From: Rubrivivax sp.
GTDB taxonomy: Bacteria; Pseudomonadota; Gammaproteobacteria; Burkholderiales; Burkholderiaceae_C
NCBI GenBank assembly: GCA_030681795.1
Contig: JAUXRG010000078.1
Span: 186,001-250,000 of the forward strand
Reading direction: 5' to 3'
DNA: 64,000 bases
The translations under genes were made by a program, and so were the position numbers. Position 1 is the first letter of the stretch. Each line of letters begins with the position of its first letter. Below are positions 1 through 8,248 of this stretch, piece by piece. A model generated the notes under the pieces. The model had not been told where the DNA came from, searched no databases, and saw nothing but the letters and a program-made list of their open reading frames with translations.

Positions 1-1099
1 GGCCGGGGCCCACCTCCAGCGTTCTCGCACCCGGCAGGTCATCGACTTCGCGATTTCGATCGAGCAGCGTGAACATCTTGTCCAGGTCGGTCAGCGCCTG
101 CTTGATCTCGCGGTAGATCACGCCCAGGAAGTTCAGCGGGATATAGAGCTGGATCATGAAGGCGTTGATCATCACCAGGTCACCCAGCGTCAGCCGCCCT
201 TCGGTCACGCCCAGCGTGGCGCGCCAGAGCATGGCCACCAGCGCCACGGCGATGATCATCTGCTGGCCGGTGTTGAGCAGGCTCAGCGTGCGCTGGCTCT
301 TCAGCGCCGCGCGGCGCAGGCCTTCCAGGTTCTCGTCGTAGCGGCGGGCTTCGAAGTCTTCGTTGTTGAAATATTTCACCGTCTCGTAGTTCAGCAGCGC
401 GTCGATGGCGCGCGAATGCGCCGCCGAGTCGAGCTCGTTCATGTGCTTGCGGAACTGCGTGCGCCACTCGGTGACGACGATGGTGAAGCCGATATAGAGC
501 GCCAGCGCGGCGATGGTGATCCAGGCGAACCAGGCGTCGAACTTCACCGCCAGCAGCGTCAGCACCAGCCCCACTTCGATGAGCGTGGGGAAGACGTTGT
601 ACAGCGAGTACGAGATCAGCGACTGCACGGCGCGCCGGCCGCGCTCGATATCGCGCGTCATGCCGCCGGTCTGGCGCTCGAGGTGGAAGCGCAGGCTCAG
701 CGCGTGCAGGTGGCGAAAGACCTGCAGGCTGATGCTGCGCGAAGTGCCCTCGGTGGCCTTGGCGAAGATCAGCTCGCGCAATTCGGTGAACATCGCGGTG
801 GAAAACCGCAGCGCGCCATAGGCCACCACCAGCCCGGCCGGCACGACGAGCAGCGCTGCCGGGTCGCCGGGCTTGAACGCGAGCGCATCGACCAGGCTCT
901 TCAGCAGCATCGGCACGCCCACATTGGCGACCTTGGCCGCCACCAGGAAGGCGAGCGCGATGCCGACGCGCCAGCGGTAGCGCCACAGGTAGGGCAGCAG
1001 CCGCACCAGCGTGCCCCAGTCGGAACGCGGCGCGGCGGATGTGCCCGGGGACGCGGCCGGGGCGTCCAGCGCCGCGGCGTGACGGTGCAGGCCCCTCAT
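1..1099 (-). CDS. Atm1-type ABC exporter, permease part (partial)
   Basis: N-terminal membrane half of a fused ABC exporter of the Atm1/ABCB7 heavy-metal or Fe-S-precursor class; the ATPase domain lies beyond the left edge. The translation starts MRGLHRHAAALD at an ATG at 1099 and stays open to base 1. It shows several hydrophobic helices (for example around YLWRYRWRVGIALAFLVAA), the intracellular loop RQTGGMTRDIERG, and the segment LLNYETVKYFNNEDFEARRY, which is the hallmark of Atm1-family exporters. It diverges from the thioesterase gene across about 130 bases. Substrate is inferred from family only (glutathione-linked sulfur or metal complexes). Confidence 0.9.
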   Translation of the reverse strand, partial: MRGLHRHAAALDAPAASPGTSAAPRSDWGTLVRLLPYLWRYRWRVGIALAFLVAAKVANVGVPMLLKSLVDALAFKPGDPAALLVVPAGLVVAYGALRFSTAMFTELRELIFAKATEGTSRSISLQVFRHLHALSLRFHLERQTGGMTRDIERGRRAVQSLISYSLYNVFPTLIEVGLVLTLLAVKFDAWFAWITIAALALYIGFTIVVTEWRTQFRKHMNELDSAAHSRAIDALLNYETVKYFNNEDFEARRYDENLEGLRRAALKSQRTLSLLNTGQQMIIAVALVAMLWRATLGVTEGRLTLGDLVMINAFMIQLYIPLNFLGVIYREIKQALTDLDKMFTLLDRNREVDDLPGARTLEVGPG

Positions 1100-1227
1100 G
1101 CCACCGAACGCCCGATGAGGCAGGCCTGGCGAGCGGCGAGGGATAAAGTGCGGGCAAGACGCATGCGGTGATTGTCGCCGCGCGCCGCCTTCATCCCCGT
1201 ACAGCCCAGCGCACCCCAGGACCCGCC

Positions 1228-1656
1228 ATGCCCGACCCGACCCCAGATACCCGCGCCATCTTGCACATGGCCCCGGCCACGCTGCCCGGCGGCGCCGAAC
1301 TCGTGCTGCGCGTGATGCCCCTGCCGGCCGACGTCAACGCCAACGGCGACATCTTCGGCGGCTGGATCATGGCCCAGGTCGACCTGGCCGGCGCGGTGCT
1401 GCCCTCGCGCATCGCCAAGGGGCGCATCGCCACGGTGGCGGTGAATCAGTTCGTCTTCAAGCAACCCGTGAGCCTGGGGGACCTGCTGAGCTTCTACGCC
1501 CGCGTCACGCGCATCGGCCGCACCTCGATCAGCGTGCATGTGGAGGTCTGGGCCGAGCGCAACCCGGCCAATCTGCAACGCGTCAAGGTGACCGAGGCCG
1601 ACCTCACCTACGTGGCCATCGATTCGAACGGCCAGCCGCGGCCGGTGCCGGCATGA
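1228..1656 (+). CDS. yciA: YciA-type acyl-CoA thioesterase
   Basis: Single hotdog-fold acyl-CoA hydrolase of 142 residues, cytosolic, cleaving a range of acyl-CoA esters. The segment [19 protein letters not shown] carries the N..GD.FGGW.....D motif of the YciA family, followed by a typical [11 protein letters not shown] strand and an [15 protein letters not shown] end. I chose the ATG at 1228 because family proteins start about 30 residues before the motif; an in-frame start at 1168 would add an unlikely arginine-rich leader. The stop overlaps the start of the next gene (ATGA), so the two are translationally coupled. Confidence 0.9.
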   Translation: MPDPTPDTRAILHMAPATLPGGAELVLRVMPLPADVNANGDIFGGWIMAQVDLAGAVLPSRIAKGRIATVAVNQFVFKQPVSLGDLLSFYARVTRIGRTSISVHVEVWAERNPANLQRVKVTEADLTYVAIDSNGQPRPVPA

Positions 1657-2639
1657 AAAGCCTCTCCGTCCTCGACCTGGCCCCCATCGTCGAAGGCAGC
1701 GATGCCGCTACGGCGTTGCGCCACACGCTGGACCTGGCGCGCCACGCCGAGGCCTGGGGCTACCGCCGCTACTGGGTGGCCGAGCACCACAACATGGAAG
1801 GCGTGGCCAGCTCGGCCACCGCCGTGCTGGTGGCGCATATCGCCGCCGGCACGCGCAGCATCCGCGTCGGTTCGGGTGGCGTGATGCTGCCCAACCACGC
1901 GCCGCTGGTCATCGCCGAGCAGTTCGGCACCCTCGCCACCTTGCACCCGGGGCGCATCGACCTCGGCCTGGGCCGCGCGCCGGGCACCGACCGGCTCACC
2001 GCGCGCGCCCTGCGCCGCCATCTGGCCAGCGAAGAGGAAGAAGGCTTTCCGCGCGATGTGGTCGAGCTCATGGCCTACCTGGGCGATGCCCAGCCCGGCC
2101 AGGCGGTGCGCGCCATCCCCGGCACCGGCACCCATGTGCCGATCTGGCTGCTGGGTTCCAGCCTGTACAGCGCGCAACTCGCGGCGCACCTGGGCCTGCC
2201 CTTCGCCTTCGCCTCGCACTTCGCGCCCGACCTGCTGCTGCAGGCGCTGGAGGTCTACCGCACCGGCTACCGCCCCTCGGCCGCCTGGCCCGGGCCGCAC
2301 GCGATGGTGGGTGTGAACGTCATCGCCGCCGACAGCGACGAGGCAGCGGCCTTCCTCTTCACCTCGGTGCAGCAGCGCTTCCTGGGCATGCAGCGCGGCC
2401 AGCGCGGGCCGCTGCCCCGGCCGATTTCGCCGGCGCTGATGGAGACGCTGTGGAGCGCCCAGGAAAAGGCCGGCGTGCAGCGCATGCTGGCGGCCACGGC
2501 CGTCGGTTCGCCCGAGAGCGTGCGCCGGCAGCTCGACGCCATCGTGGCGCGAACGCAGGCCGACGAGCTCATCGTCGCCGGCGCCATCCACGACCACGCG
2601 GCGCGCCTGCGTTCCTACGAGCTGCTGGCCGCTCTTTGA
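1653..2639 (+). CDS. Luciferase-like flavin monooxygenase (MsnO8 type)
   Basis: A 328-residue member of the bacterial luciferase-like (LLM) flavin-dependent oxidoreductases, expected to be a reduced-FMN-using TIM barrel. The start [11 protein letters not shown] and the segments [27 protein letters not shown] and ERFGTL-like [20 protein letters not shown] are the usual signature of the MsnO8 subgroup. C-terminal [24 protein letters not shown] is the standard end-of-barrel motif. It overlaps yciA by four bases. The substrate cannot be read from sequence. Confidence 0.9.
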   Translation: MKSLSVLDLAPIVEGSDAATALRHTLDLARHAEAWGYRRYWVAEHHNMEGVASSATAVLVAHIAAGTRSIRVGSGGVMLPNHAPLVIAEQFGTLATLHPGRIDLGLGRAPGTDRLTARALRRHLASEEEEGFPRDVVELMAYLGDAQPGQAVRAIPGTGTHVPIWLLGSSLYSAQLAAHLGLPFAFASHFAPDLLLQALEVYRTGYRPSAAWPGPHAMVGVNVIAADSDEAAAFLFTSVQQRFLGMQRGQRGPLPRPISPALMETLWSAQEKAGVQRMLAATAVGSPESVRRQLDAIVARTQADELIVAGAIHDHAARLRSYELLAAL

Positions 2640-2658
2640 GCCGTGGCAGGCTGCTGCC

Positions 2659-3249
2659 TCAAGGCCCGGGTGCGTCGAAACGCTGGGCCAGCCACTGCAG
2701 GTCATCGGCGAGCAGGGCGGGATCGCTGTCGCGCAGGCCGCGAAAGGGCATCTCCAGGCCGCGGCGGCGCAGCTCGGATTGCAGCTCGCGCATGAAGACC
2801 CCCGACGAGGACTGCAAGGCCTGCCCGTCCAGGTGCACGGCACAGCCCGGGCTTTGCGGGTTGCCCCCCAGCACCGCCAGCACGCGGTAGCCGGCGCGCG
2901 CATAGGTCTCCAGCCGGTCCGCGGCCTGGGCACTGATTTCGGCGCAACGCGCGCGCCCGGCCTCGGTGTCCAGCGCGGCGCGGATCGAACCGCCCGGGGC
3001 ACGCGCACGCGCCATGCCCAGGCAGGCGATTTCCGGGCAAGGCAGCTGGACCATCCCCACGCCATGTTCGTGGCACAAAGCCACGACCTCCCAGGACAGG
3101 GCCGGCGAGGACGCGGCACCCTCGTCGCGCGCGTTCTGGTTCAGGATGCACTCGATCACGGCGACGATGCGGCGACCCCGGCTGTCGACCGGCTGCTGCG
3201 GGGGCATGTGACTCAACGCCCGCTGGAGGATGGACTTGATCGAAGGCAT
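2659..3249 (-). CDS. TudS-related putative desulfidase
   Basis: A 196-residue protein with the pattern of the TudS (DUF523-related, CD3072-type) family. Cys34 sits in CILNQNARDEG, Cys71 in PCPE and Cys136 in GGNPQSPGC; in TudS three such cysteines hold a [4Fe-4S] cluster used to remove sulfur from thiouracil. The core (residues 28-196) is complete. The ATG at 3249 gives the MPSIKS start; another at 3207 (MPPQQP) is possible and neither has a clear ribosome site. It lies downstream of the beta-oxidation genes on the same strand but 66 bases away, so cotranscription is uncertain. Substrate unknown. Confidence 0.75.
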   Translation of the reverse strand: MPSIKSILQRALSHMPPQQPVDSRGRRIVAVIECILNQNARDEGAASSPALSWEVVALCHEHGVGMVQLPCPEIACLGMARARAPGGSIRAALDTEAGRARCAEISAQAADRLETYARAGYRVLAVLGGNPQSPGCAVHLDGQALQSSSGVFMRELQSELRRRGLEMPFRGLRDSDPALLADDLQWLAQRFDAPGP

Positions 3250-3315
3250 GGTGCAGGAGAGCGCACCCAAGAGTCAGGGTGCAAGAGGCAATCGGCGCGC
3301 GACCACGCCGACTCG

Positions 3316-4089
3316 TCAGAACTTGCTGAAGTCGGGCTTGCGCTTCTGGAAGAAGGCCTGGAAGGCTTCCATCGCCTCGGGGCTGCGCAGCCGGCGGGCG
3401 AAGATTTCGCTTTCGCTGCGTATGACCGCTAGCGTCTGCTGGGCCTGCGGCGCGCGCAGCAGCTGCTTGGCCTCGCGCACGGCGCCGGGCGGCAGCGCGT
3501 TGAAACGCTCGGCCACGCGGCGGGCATGGTTCACTACCTCGCTGGCCGGCAGCACGGCGTTGGCAATGCCGCACTCCACCGCCTGTTCGGGCGTGAAGGG
3601 GTCGCCGAGCAGGAGCTTCTCCGCGGCCCTGCGGTGGCCCATGAGCTGGGGCACGATGAGGCTGGAGGCGAACTCGGGCACCAGGCCCAGCGCGACGAAG
3701 GGCATGGCCAGGCGGGCTTCGTCGGAAACATAGACGAAGTCGCAGTGCAGCAGCATCGTGGTGCCGATGCCGATGGCCGCGCCGGTGACCGCCGCCACCA
3801 CCGGCTTGTCGCACTCGAGCAGCGCACGCATGAAGCGCAGCACCGGCGAGTCCAGGGCATCGATACCCTGGCCCGGGGCGCGCGTCATGAAGTCCTCGAT
3901 ATCGTTGCCCGAGGTGAATACCCCGGGCTGGCCGGTGATGAGCACGGCGCGCACGGCGGCGTCCTCGCGCGCCGCGTGCAGGGCATCGGCCATGGCCTGG
4001 TACATGGCCACGGTGAGCGCGTTCTTCTTTTCCGGCCGCGCGATCTCGATGGTGGCCACGCCATTGAGAGTGGCGGTCTTGATGCTCAT
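3316..4089 (-). CDS. Enoyl-CoA hydratase/isomerase
   Basis: A 257-residue crotonase-fold protein at the end of a beta-oxidation operon. The oxyanion-hole segment VTGAAIGIGTTMLLHCDFVY is clear. The residue matching the first catalytic glutamate of hydratases appears replaced within the TTMLLHCD helix, whereas a glutamate is present in GLVPEFASS. Together with the FTSGNDIEDFM segment this resembles delta3,delta2-enoyl-CoA isomerases (ECI2-like), needed for unsaturated fatty acids, more than a plain hydratase. That reading is an inference from motif comparison. GGGAGA lies just upstream of the ATG. Confidence 0.85.
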   Translation of the reverse strand: MSIKTATLNGVATIEIARPEKKNALTVAMYQAMADALHAAREDAAVRAVLITGQPGVFTSGNDIEDFMTRAPGQGIDALDSPVLRFMRALLECDKPVVAAVTGAAIGIGTTMLLHCDFVYVSDEARLAMPFVALGLVPEFASSLIVPQLMGHRRAAEKLLLGDPFTPEQAVECGIANAVLPASEVVNHARRVAERFNALPPGAVREAKQLLRAPQAQQTLAVIRSESEIFARRLRSPEAMEAFQAFFQKRKPDFSKF

Positions 4090-4126
4090 GCAAGGTCTCC
4101 CGGCTTGGTGACGCGGCGGCTGCGCC

Positions 4127-5326
4127 TCACACCCTTTCGAGGATACCGGCTGCGCCCTGCCCCATGCCCACGCACATCGTCACCATGCCGTATTTCAGCT
4201 GGTGGCGTTGCAGCGCGTGCACCACGGTGGCGGCGCGGATGGCACCGGTGGCGCCCAGCGGGTGGCCCAGTGCGATGGCGCCGCCCATCGGGTTGACCTT
4301 GGCCGCGTCGAGCCCCAGGGTATTGATCACCGCCAGCGACTGCGCGGCGAAGGCCTCGTTGAGCTCCATCCAGCCGATATCGGCCAGGTTGAGGCCGGCC
4401 AGGCGCAGCGCCGCGGGGATGGCCTCGATGGGGCCGATGCCCATGATCTCGGGTGGCACACCGCGCGCGGCGAAGCAGACAAAGCGCGCCAACGGCTTGA
4501 GGCCGTAGGTCTTCAGCGCCTTCTCGCTGACGACAATCAGGGCGCCGGCACCGTCGCTGGTCTGCGAGCTGTTGCCGGCCGTCACGCTGCCCTTGGCGGC
4601 GAAGACCGGCTTGAGCCTGGCTAGGCCCTCGAGCGAGGTGTCGGCGCGCGGGCCTTCGTCGACGCTGACCGTGCGCGTCTTCAGCTTGACGCCGCCGGTG
4701 GCGAGGTCGGGGCTGCGCTCGGTCACCGTCACCGGCGTCATCTCGTCGGCGAACTCGCCGGCGGCGATGGCCGCCAGGGCGCGCCGGTGCGATTCCGCCG
4801 CGAAGGCGTCCTGCGCTTCGCGGCCCACCTTCCATTGCGTGGCCACCTTCTCGGCGGTGAGGCCCATGCCGTAGGCGATGCCGATGTTTTCGTCCCGGGC
4901 GAAGACCTCGGGGTTGAAGCTGGGCTTGGCGCCACCCATGGGCACCAGGCTCATGCTCTCCACGCCGCCGGCGATCATCACGTCGGCTTCGCCCACGCGG
5001 ATGCGGTCGGCCGCCATCTGCAGCGCCGTGAGGCCGCTGGCGCAGAAGCGGTTCACCGTGACACCGCCCACCGCTTGCGGCAAGCCGGCCAGCAACATGG
5101 CCACGCGGGCCACGTTCATGCCCTGCTCGCCCTCGGGGAAGCTGCAGCCGATGATGGCGTCCTCGATGGCCTTGGGGTCCAGGCTGGGCACCTGCGACAG
5201 CGCGTGCTTCACGGCAGCCACCAGCAGGTCGTCGGGCCGCGTGTTGCGGAAATAGCCGCGGCCGCTGCGGCCGATCGGCGTGCGTGTGGCGGCAACGATG
5301 TAGGCGTCTTGAATTTGCTTGCTCAT
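4127..5326 (-). CDS. Acetyl-CoA acyltransferase (3-ketoacyl-CoA thiolase)
   Basis: Thiolase of 399 residues that splits 3-ketoacyl-CoA with CoA in the last step of beta-oxidation. The acyl-accepting Cys95 is in NRFCASGLTALQ; GHPLGATGA carries the catalytic histidine and CVGMGQGAA the second cysteine. Family length is about 390-400, so it is complete. I chose the ATG at 5326, preceded by AGGA at good spacing, rather than the TTG six bases earlier. Its start lies two bases after the stop of the hydroxyacyl-CoA dehydrogenase gene, so the pair forms a FadBA-like trifunctional set. Confidence 0.94.
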   Translation of the reverse strand: MSKQIQDAYIVAATRTPIGRSGRGYFRNTRPDDLLVAAVKHALSQVPSLDPKAIEDAIIGCSFPEGEQGMNVARVAMLLAGLPQAVGGVTVNRFCASGLTALQMAADRIRVGEADVMIAGGVESMSLVPMGGAKPSFNPEVFARDENIGIAYGMGLTAEKVATQWKVGREAQDAFAAESHRRALAAIAAGEFADEMTPVTVTERSPDLATGGVKLKTRTVSVDEGPRADTSLEGLARLKPVFAAKGSVTAGNSSQTSDGAGALIVVSEKALKTYGLKPLARFVCFAARGVPPEIMGIGPIEAIPAALRLAGLNLADIGWMELNEAFAAQSLAVINTLGLDAAKVNPMGGAIALGHPLGATGAIRAATVVHALQRHQLKYGMVTMCVGMGQGAAGILERV

Positions 5327-5328
5327 GA

Positions 5329-7755
5329 TCAATTCCTCACCGGCTTGCCGGTCTGCAGCATGCCCATGATGCGTTCCTGGGTCTTGGGGTGTTCGAGCAG
5401 CGAACAGAAGCGTTCGCGTTCCATCGCCATCAGGTATTCCTCGCTCACCAGGCTGCCGGCGTCGACGTCACCGCCGCAGACCACTTCGGCGATCAGCGTG
5501 GCGATGTGGAAGTCGTGCGCGCTGATGAAGCTGCCGTCGCGCATGTTGGTGAGTTGCGCCTTGATGGTGGCGATGGCCGAGCGCCCGGCCACCGGGAACA
5601 GCACCTTGGTCGGCGGCCGGTAGCCGCTGTCGAACATCGCCTTGGCCTGCGCCAGCGCCACGAAGAGCAGTTCGTCCTTGTGCGGCACGATCACGTCGCC
5701 CCATTGCAGGTAGCCCAGCTTGCGGCATTCGATGGCGCTGGTGCCCACCTTGGCCATGGCCGCGCTGGTGAAGCCGTCGAAGAGGAACTTCTGGATGTCG
5801 GCATTGGCGTTGCCGGCGGCCGCCATTTCGGCCGCGCGGCGCGCGATGTAGGTCAGCCCGCCGCCGGCCGGGATCAGGCCCACGCCGACTTCCACCAGGC
5901 CGATATAGCTTTCCATCGCCGCCACGCGCCGCGCGGTGTGCAGGGTCATCTCGCAGCCGCCGCCCAGGGCAATGCCGCGGATGGCCGCGACCACCGGCAC
6001 CTGCGCGTAGCGCATGCGCAGCATGGCGTCCTGCAGCTTCTTCACCTCAGGCGCGATGCCCTTGGCGCCGAGCTTCATGAATACCGGCATGAGCGATTCG
6101 AGGTTGGCGCCGGCAGAGAAGACATCGTCGGGCGACCAGATCACCAGGCCCTTGTAGCCCTGCTCGGCCAGCTCGACGGCCTTGAGCAGGCCTTCGGTGA
6201 CGGTGGGGCTGATGAGGTGCAGCTTGCAGGTGATGCTGGCGATGAGCACCTCGCCGTCCAGCGTCCAGACGCGCATCTCTTCGTTCCTGAAGACCTCGGT
6301 GCCGGCCTTCAGTGCGGGGGTGGCGCCCGAGCCGAGCACGTCTTCGGGGAAATGCTGGCGCTGGTAGACGGGCAGCGCGCTGCGCGGCACGTAGGCCTTC
6401 TTGGCCGGGCTCCACGAGCCCTGCGGTGTGTGCACGCCCGAATTTGCGGCGACCGGGCCGTCGAAGACCCAGGCCGGCAGCGGCGCCTTGCACAGCGCCT
6501 TGCCGGCGTCGATATCTTCCTTGACCCACTGCGCCACGGGCTGCCAGCCGGCGTCCTGCCAGAGCTCGAAGGGGCCCTGCTTCATGCCGAAGCCCCAGCG
6601 CATGGCGAAGTCGACGTCGCGCGCGGTTTCGGCGATATCGCCCAGGTGCACCGCGGCATAGTGGAAGGCGTCGCGCAGGATCGCCCAGAGAAACTGGGCC
6701 TGCGGGTTGCTGCTCTCGCGCAGCAGCTTCAGGCGCTCGGCCGCCGGCTTCTTGAGCATGCGCTCGACGATGGGTTCCGCCTTGCCTCCGCCCGCCACAT
6801 AGTCGGCCTTGGCGGGGTCCAGGCGCAGGATGTCCTTGCCCACCTTCTTGTAGAAGCCCGCACCGCTCTTCTGGCCGAGTGCGCCCTTGGCGATCAGCGC
6901 GGAGAGCACCGCCGGCGTGGCGTAGCTCGGGTAGAAGGGGTCGTCCTTGAGGTTGTCCTGCAGCGTCTTGATGACATGGGCCATGGTGTCCAGGCCCACC
7001 ACGTCGGCGGTGCGGAAGGTGCCGCTGGAGGCGCGGCCCAGCTTCTTGCCGGTCAGGTCGTCGACCAGGTCGTAGGACAGGCCGTAGGTCTCGGCCTCCT
7101 TCATCGTCGCCAGCATGCCGGCGATGCCCACGCGGTTGGCGATGAAGTTGGGCGTGTCGTGGGCGCGCACCACGCTCTTGCCCAGCGTGCTGGTGACGAA
7201 GGCTTCGAGCTGGGCCAGCACCTCGCCCTGCGTGGCCGGGGTGTCGATGAGCTCCACCAGCGCCATGTAGCGCGGCGGGTTGAAGAAATGGATGCCGCAA
7301 AAACGCGGCTTGATCGATTCCGGCAGCACCTCGGCGAGCTGGGTGATCGACAGCCCCGAGGTGTTGCTGGCCACGATGGCGTGCGGCGCGAGCACCGGCG
7401 CGATCATCGTGTACAGCGCCAGCTTCCAGTCCATGCGCTCGGCGATGGCCTCGATGACGAGGTCGCATTCCCCCAGCAGCGCCAGGTGCTCGTCGTAGTT
7501 GGCCTGCTGGATGCGCGCGGCATCCTCGGGCACGCCCAGCGGCGCGGGCTTGAGCTTCTTCAGCCCCTCCACGGCCTTGCTGACGATGCCGTTCTTCGCG
7601 AACGTGGAAGACGGAGCCCCTCCCCCGTCTTTGTCCTTGGCGGCCAGGTCGAAGAGCACCACGGGCACCTTGCAGTTGACCAGATGGGCGGCGATCTGCG
7701 CACCCATCACCCCGGCGCCGAGCACGGCGACCTTGCGGACTTGGAATCGATTCAC
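5329..7755 (-). CDS. 3-hydroxyacyl-CoA dehydrogenase / enoyl-CoA hydratase fusion
   Basis: An 808-residue bifunctional beta-oxidation enzyme with the dehydrogenase first and the hydratase last (FadN-like order, opposite to E. coli FadB). An NAD-binding Rossmann motif AVLGAGVMGAQIAAHL opens the protein, and SNTSGLSITQLAE, HFFNPPRYMALVE and two dehydrogenase C-terminal domains follow. The crotonase domain covers roughly the last 250 residues (AIRGIALGGGCEMTLH). The start codon is GTG at 7755, supported by GGAGA upstream. It sits between the DUF2147 and thiolase genes on one strand. Confidence 0.94.
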   Translation of the reverse strand: MNRFQVRKVAVLGAGVMGAQIAAHLVNCKVPVVLFDLAAKDKDGGGAPSSTFAKNGIVSKAVEGLKKLKPAPLGVPEDAARIQQANYDEHLALLGECDLVIEAIAERMDWKLALYTMIAPVLAPHAIVASNTSGLSITQLAEVLPESIKPRFCGIHFFNPPRYMALVELIDTPATQGEVLAQLEAFVTSTLGKSVVRAHDTPNFIANRVGIAGMLATMKEAETYGLSYDLVDDLTGKKLGRASSGTFRTADVVGLDTMAHVIKTLQDNLKDDPFYPSYATPAVLSALIAKGALGQKSGAGFYKKVGKDILRLDPAKADYVAGGGKAEPIVERMLKKPAAERLKLLRESSNPQAQFLWAILRDAFHYAAVHLGDIAETARDVDFAMRWGFGMKQGPFELWQDAGWQPVAQWVKEDIDAGKALCKAPLPAWVFDGPVAANSGVHTPQGSWSPAKKAYVPRSALPVYQRQHFPEDVLGSGATPALKAGTEVFRNEEMRVWTLDGEVLIASITCKLHLISPTVTEGLLKAVELAEQGYKGLVIWSPDDVFSAGANLESLMPVFMKLGAKGIAPEVKKLQDAMLRMRYAQVPVVAAIRGIALGGGCEMTLHTARRVAAMESYIGLVEVGVGLIPAGGGLTYIARRAAEMAAAGNANADIQKFLFDGFTSAAMAKVGTSAIECRKLGYLQWGDVIVPHKDELLFVALAQAKAMFDSGYRPPTKVLFPVAGRSAIATIKAQLTNMRDGSFISAHDFHIATLIAEVVCGGDVDAGSLVSEEYLMAMERERFCSLLEHPKTQERIMGMLQTGKPVRN

Positions 7756-7774
7756 GGTCTCTCCAGTTGGGATG

Positions 7775-8203
7775 TCATTCGACCCGTTGCCAGGTCTGGT
7801 TGCGGTAGAAGAAGGCGATGAAACCGCGAACTTCCATCGTCTTGCCCCCGTCCTTGGGCGTCATGCGAACCTTGTAGGTCTTGCCGTTGTTGGGGTCGAG
7901 GATGGTGCCGCCGTCCCAGTACGGTTCATCGGCCTGCTTCTTCACGCCTTCGATGATGGTCATGCCCAGCTTGGGCTGGTCCTTGCGGGCGTCGGTGCAC
8001 TTGTCGCACTTCTCGTCCTGCTTGCTGGGGTCGAGGATCTTCTCGATCTTGCCGCTGAGCACGCCACCGGTGTCGGTGATGCGCACCAGCGACTTCTCCT
8101 GCTTGGTCTCGTCGTCGATGGTCTTCCACAGGCCTGCGGGCGTGGCCTGGGCGAAGGCAGTGCCGGCCAGGGCGAGCAGGGTGAGGGCGAGGAATTTCTT
8201 CAT
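7775..8203 (-). CDS. Secreted DUF2147 protein
   Basis: A 142-residue exported protein: residues 1-18 form a Sec signal peptide (MKKFLALTLLALAGTAFA). The rest has the DUF2147 pattern, with PAGLWKTIDDETKQEKSLVRI at the start of the mature part, an intervening KCDKC pair, and DGGTILDPNNGKTYKVRM near the middle. Function is not established for the family; some members influence lipid or envelope phenotypes. GGAGA precedes the ATG. Its position inside this beta-oxidation operon recurs in Burkholderiales as far as I recall, which hints at a link to fatty-acid uptake or envelope lipids. Confidence 0.88.
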   Translation of the reverse strand: MKKFLALTLLALAGTAFAQATPAGLWKTIDDETKQEKSLVRITDTGGVLSGKIEKILDPSKQDEKCDKCTDARKDQPKLGMTIIEGVKKQADEPYWDGGTILDPNNGKTYKVRMTPKDGGKTMEVRGFIAFFYRNQTWQRVE

Positions 8204-8248
8204 GGATGTCTCCAGTGTGGCGAGTTGAGTGGACAGGGAAACCCGACT

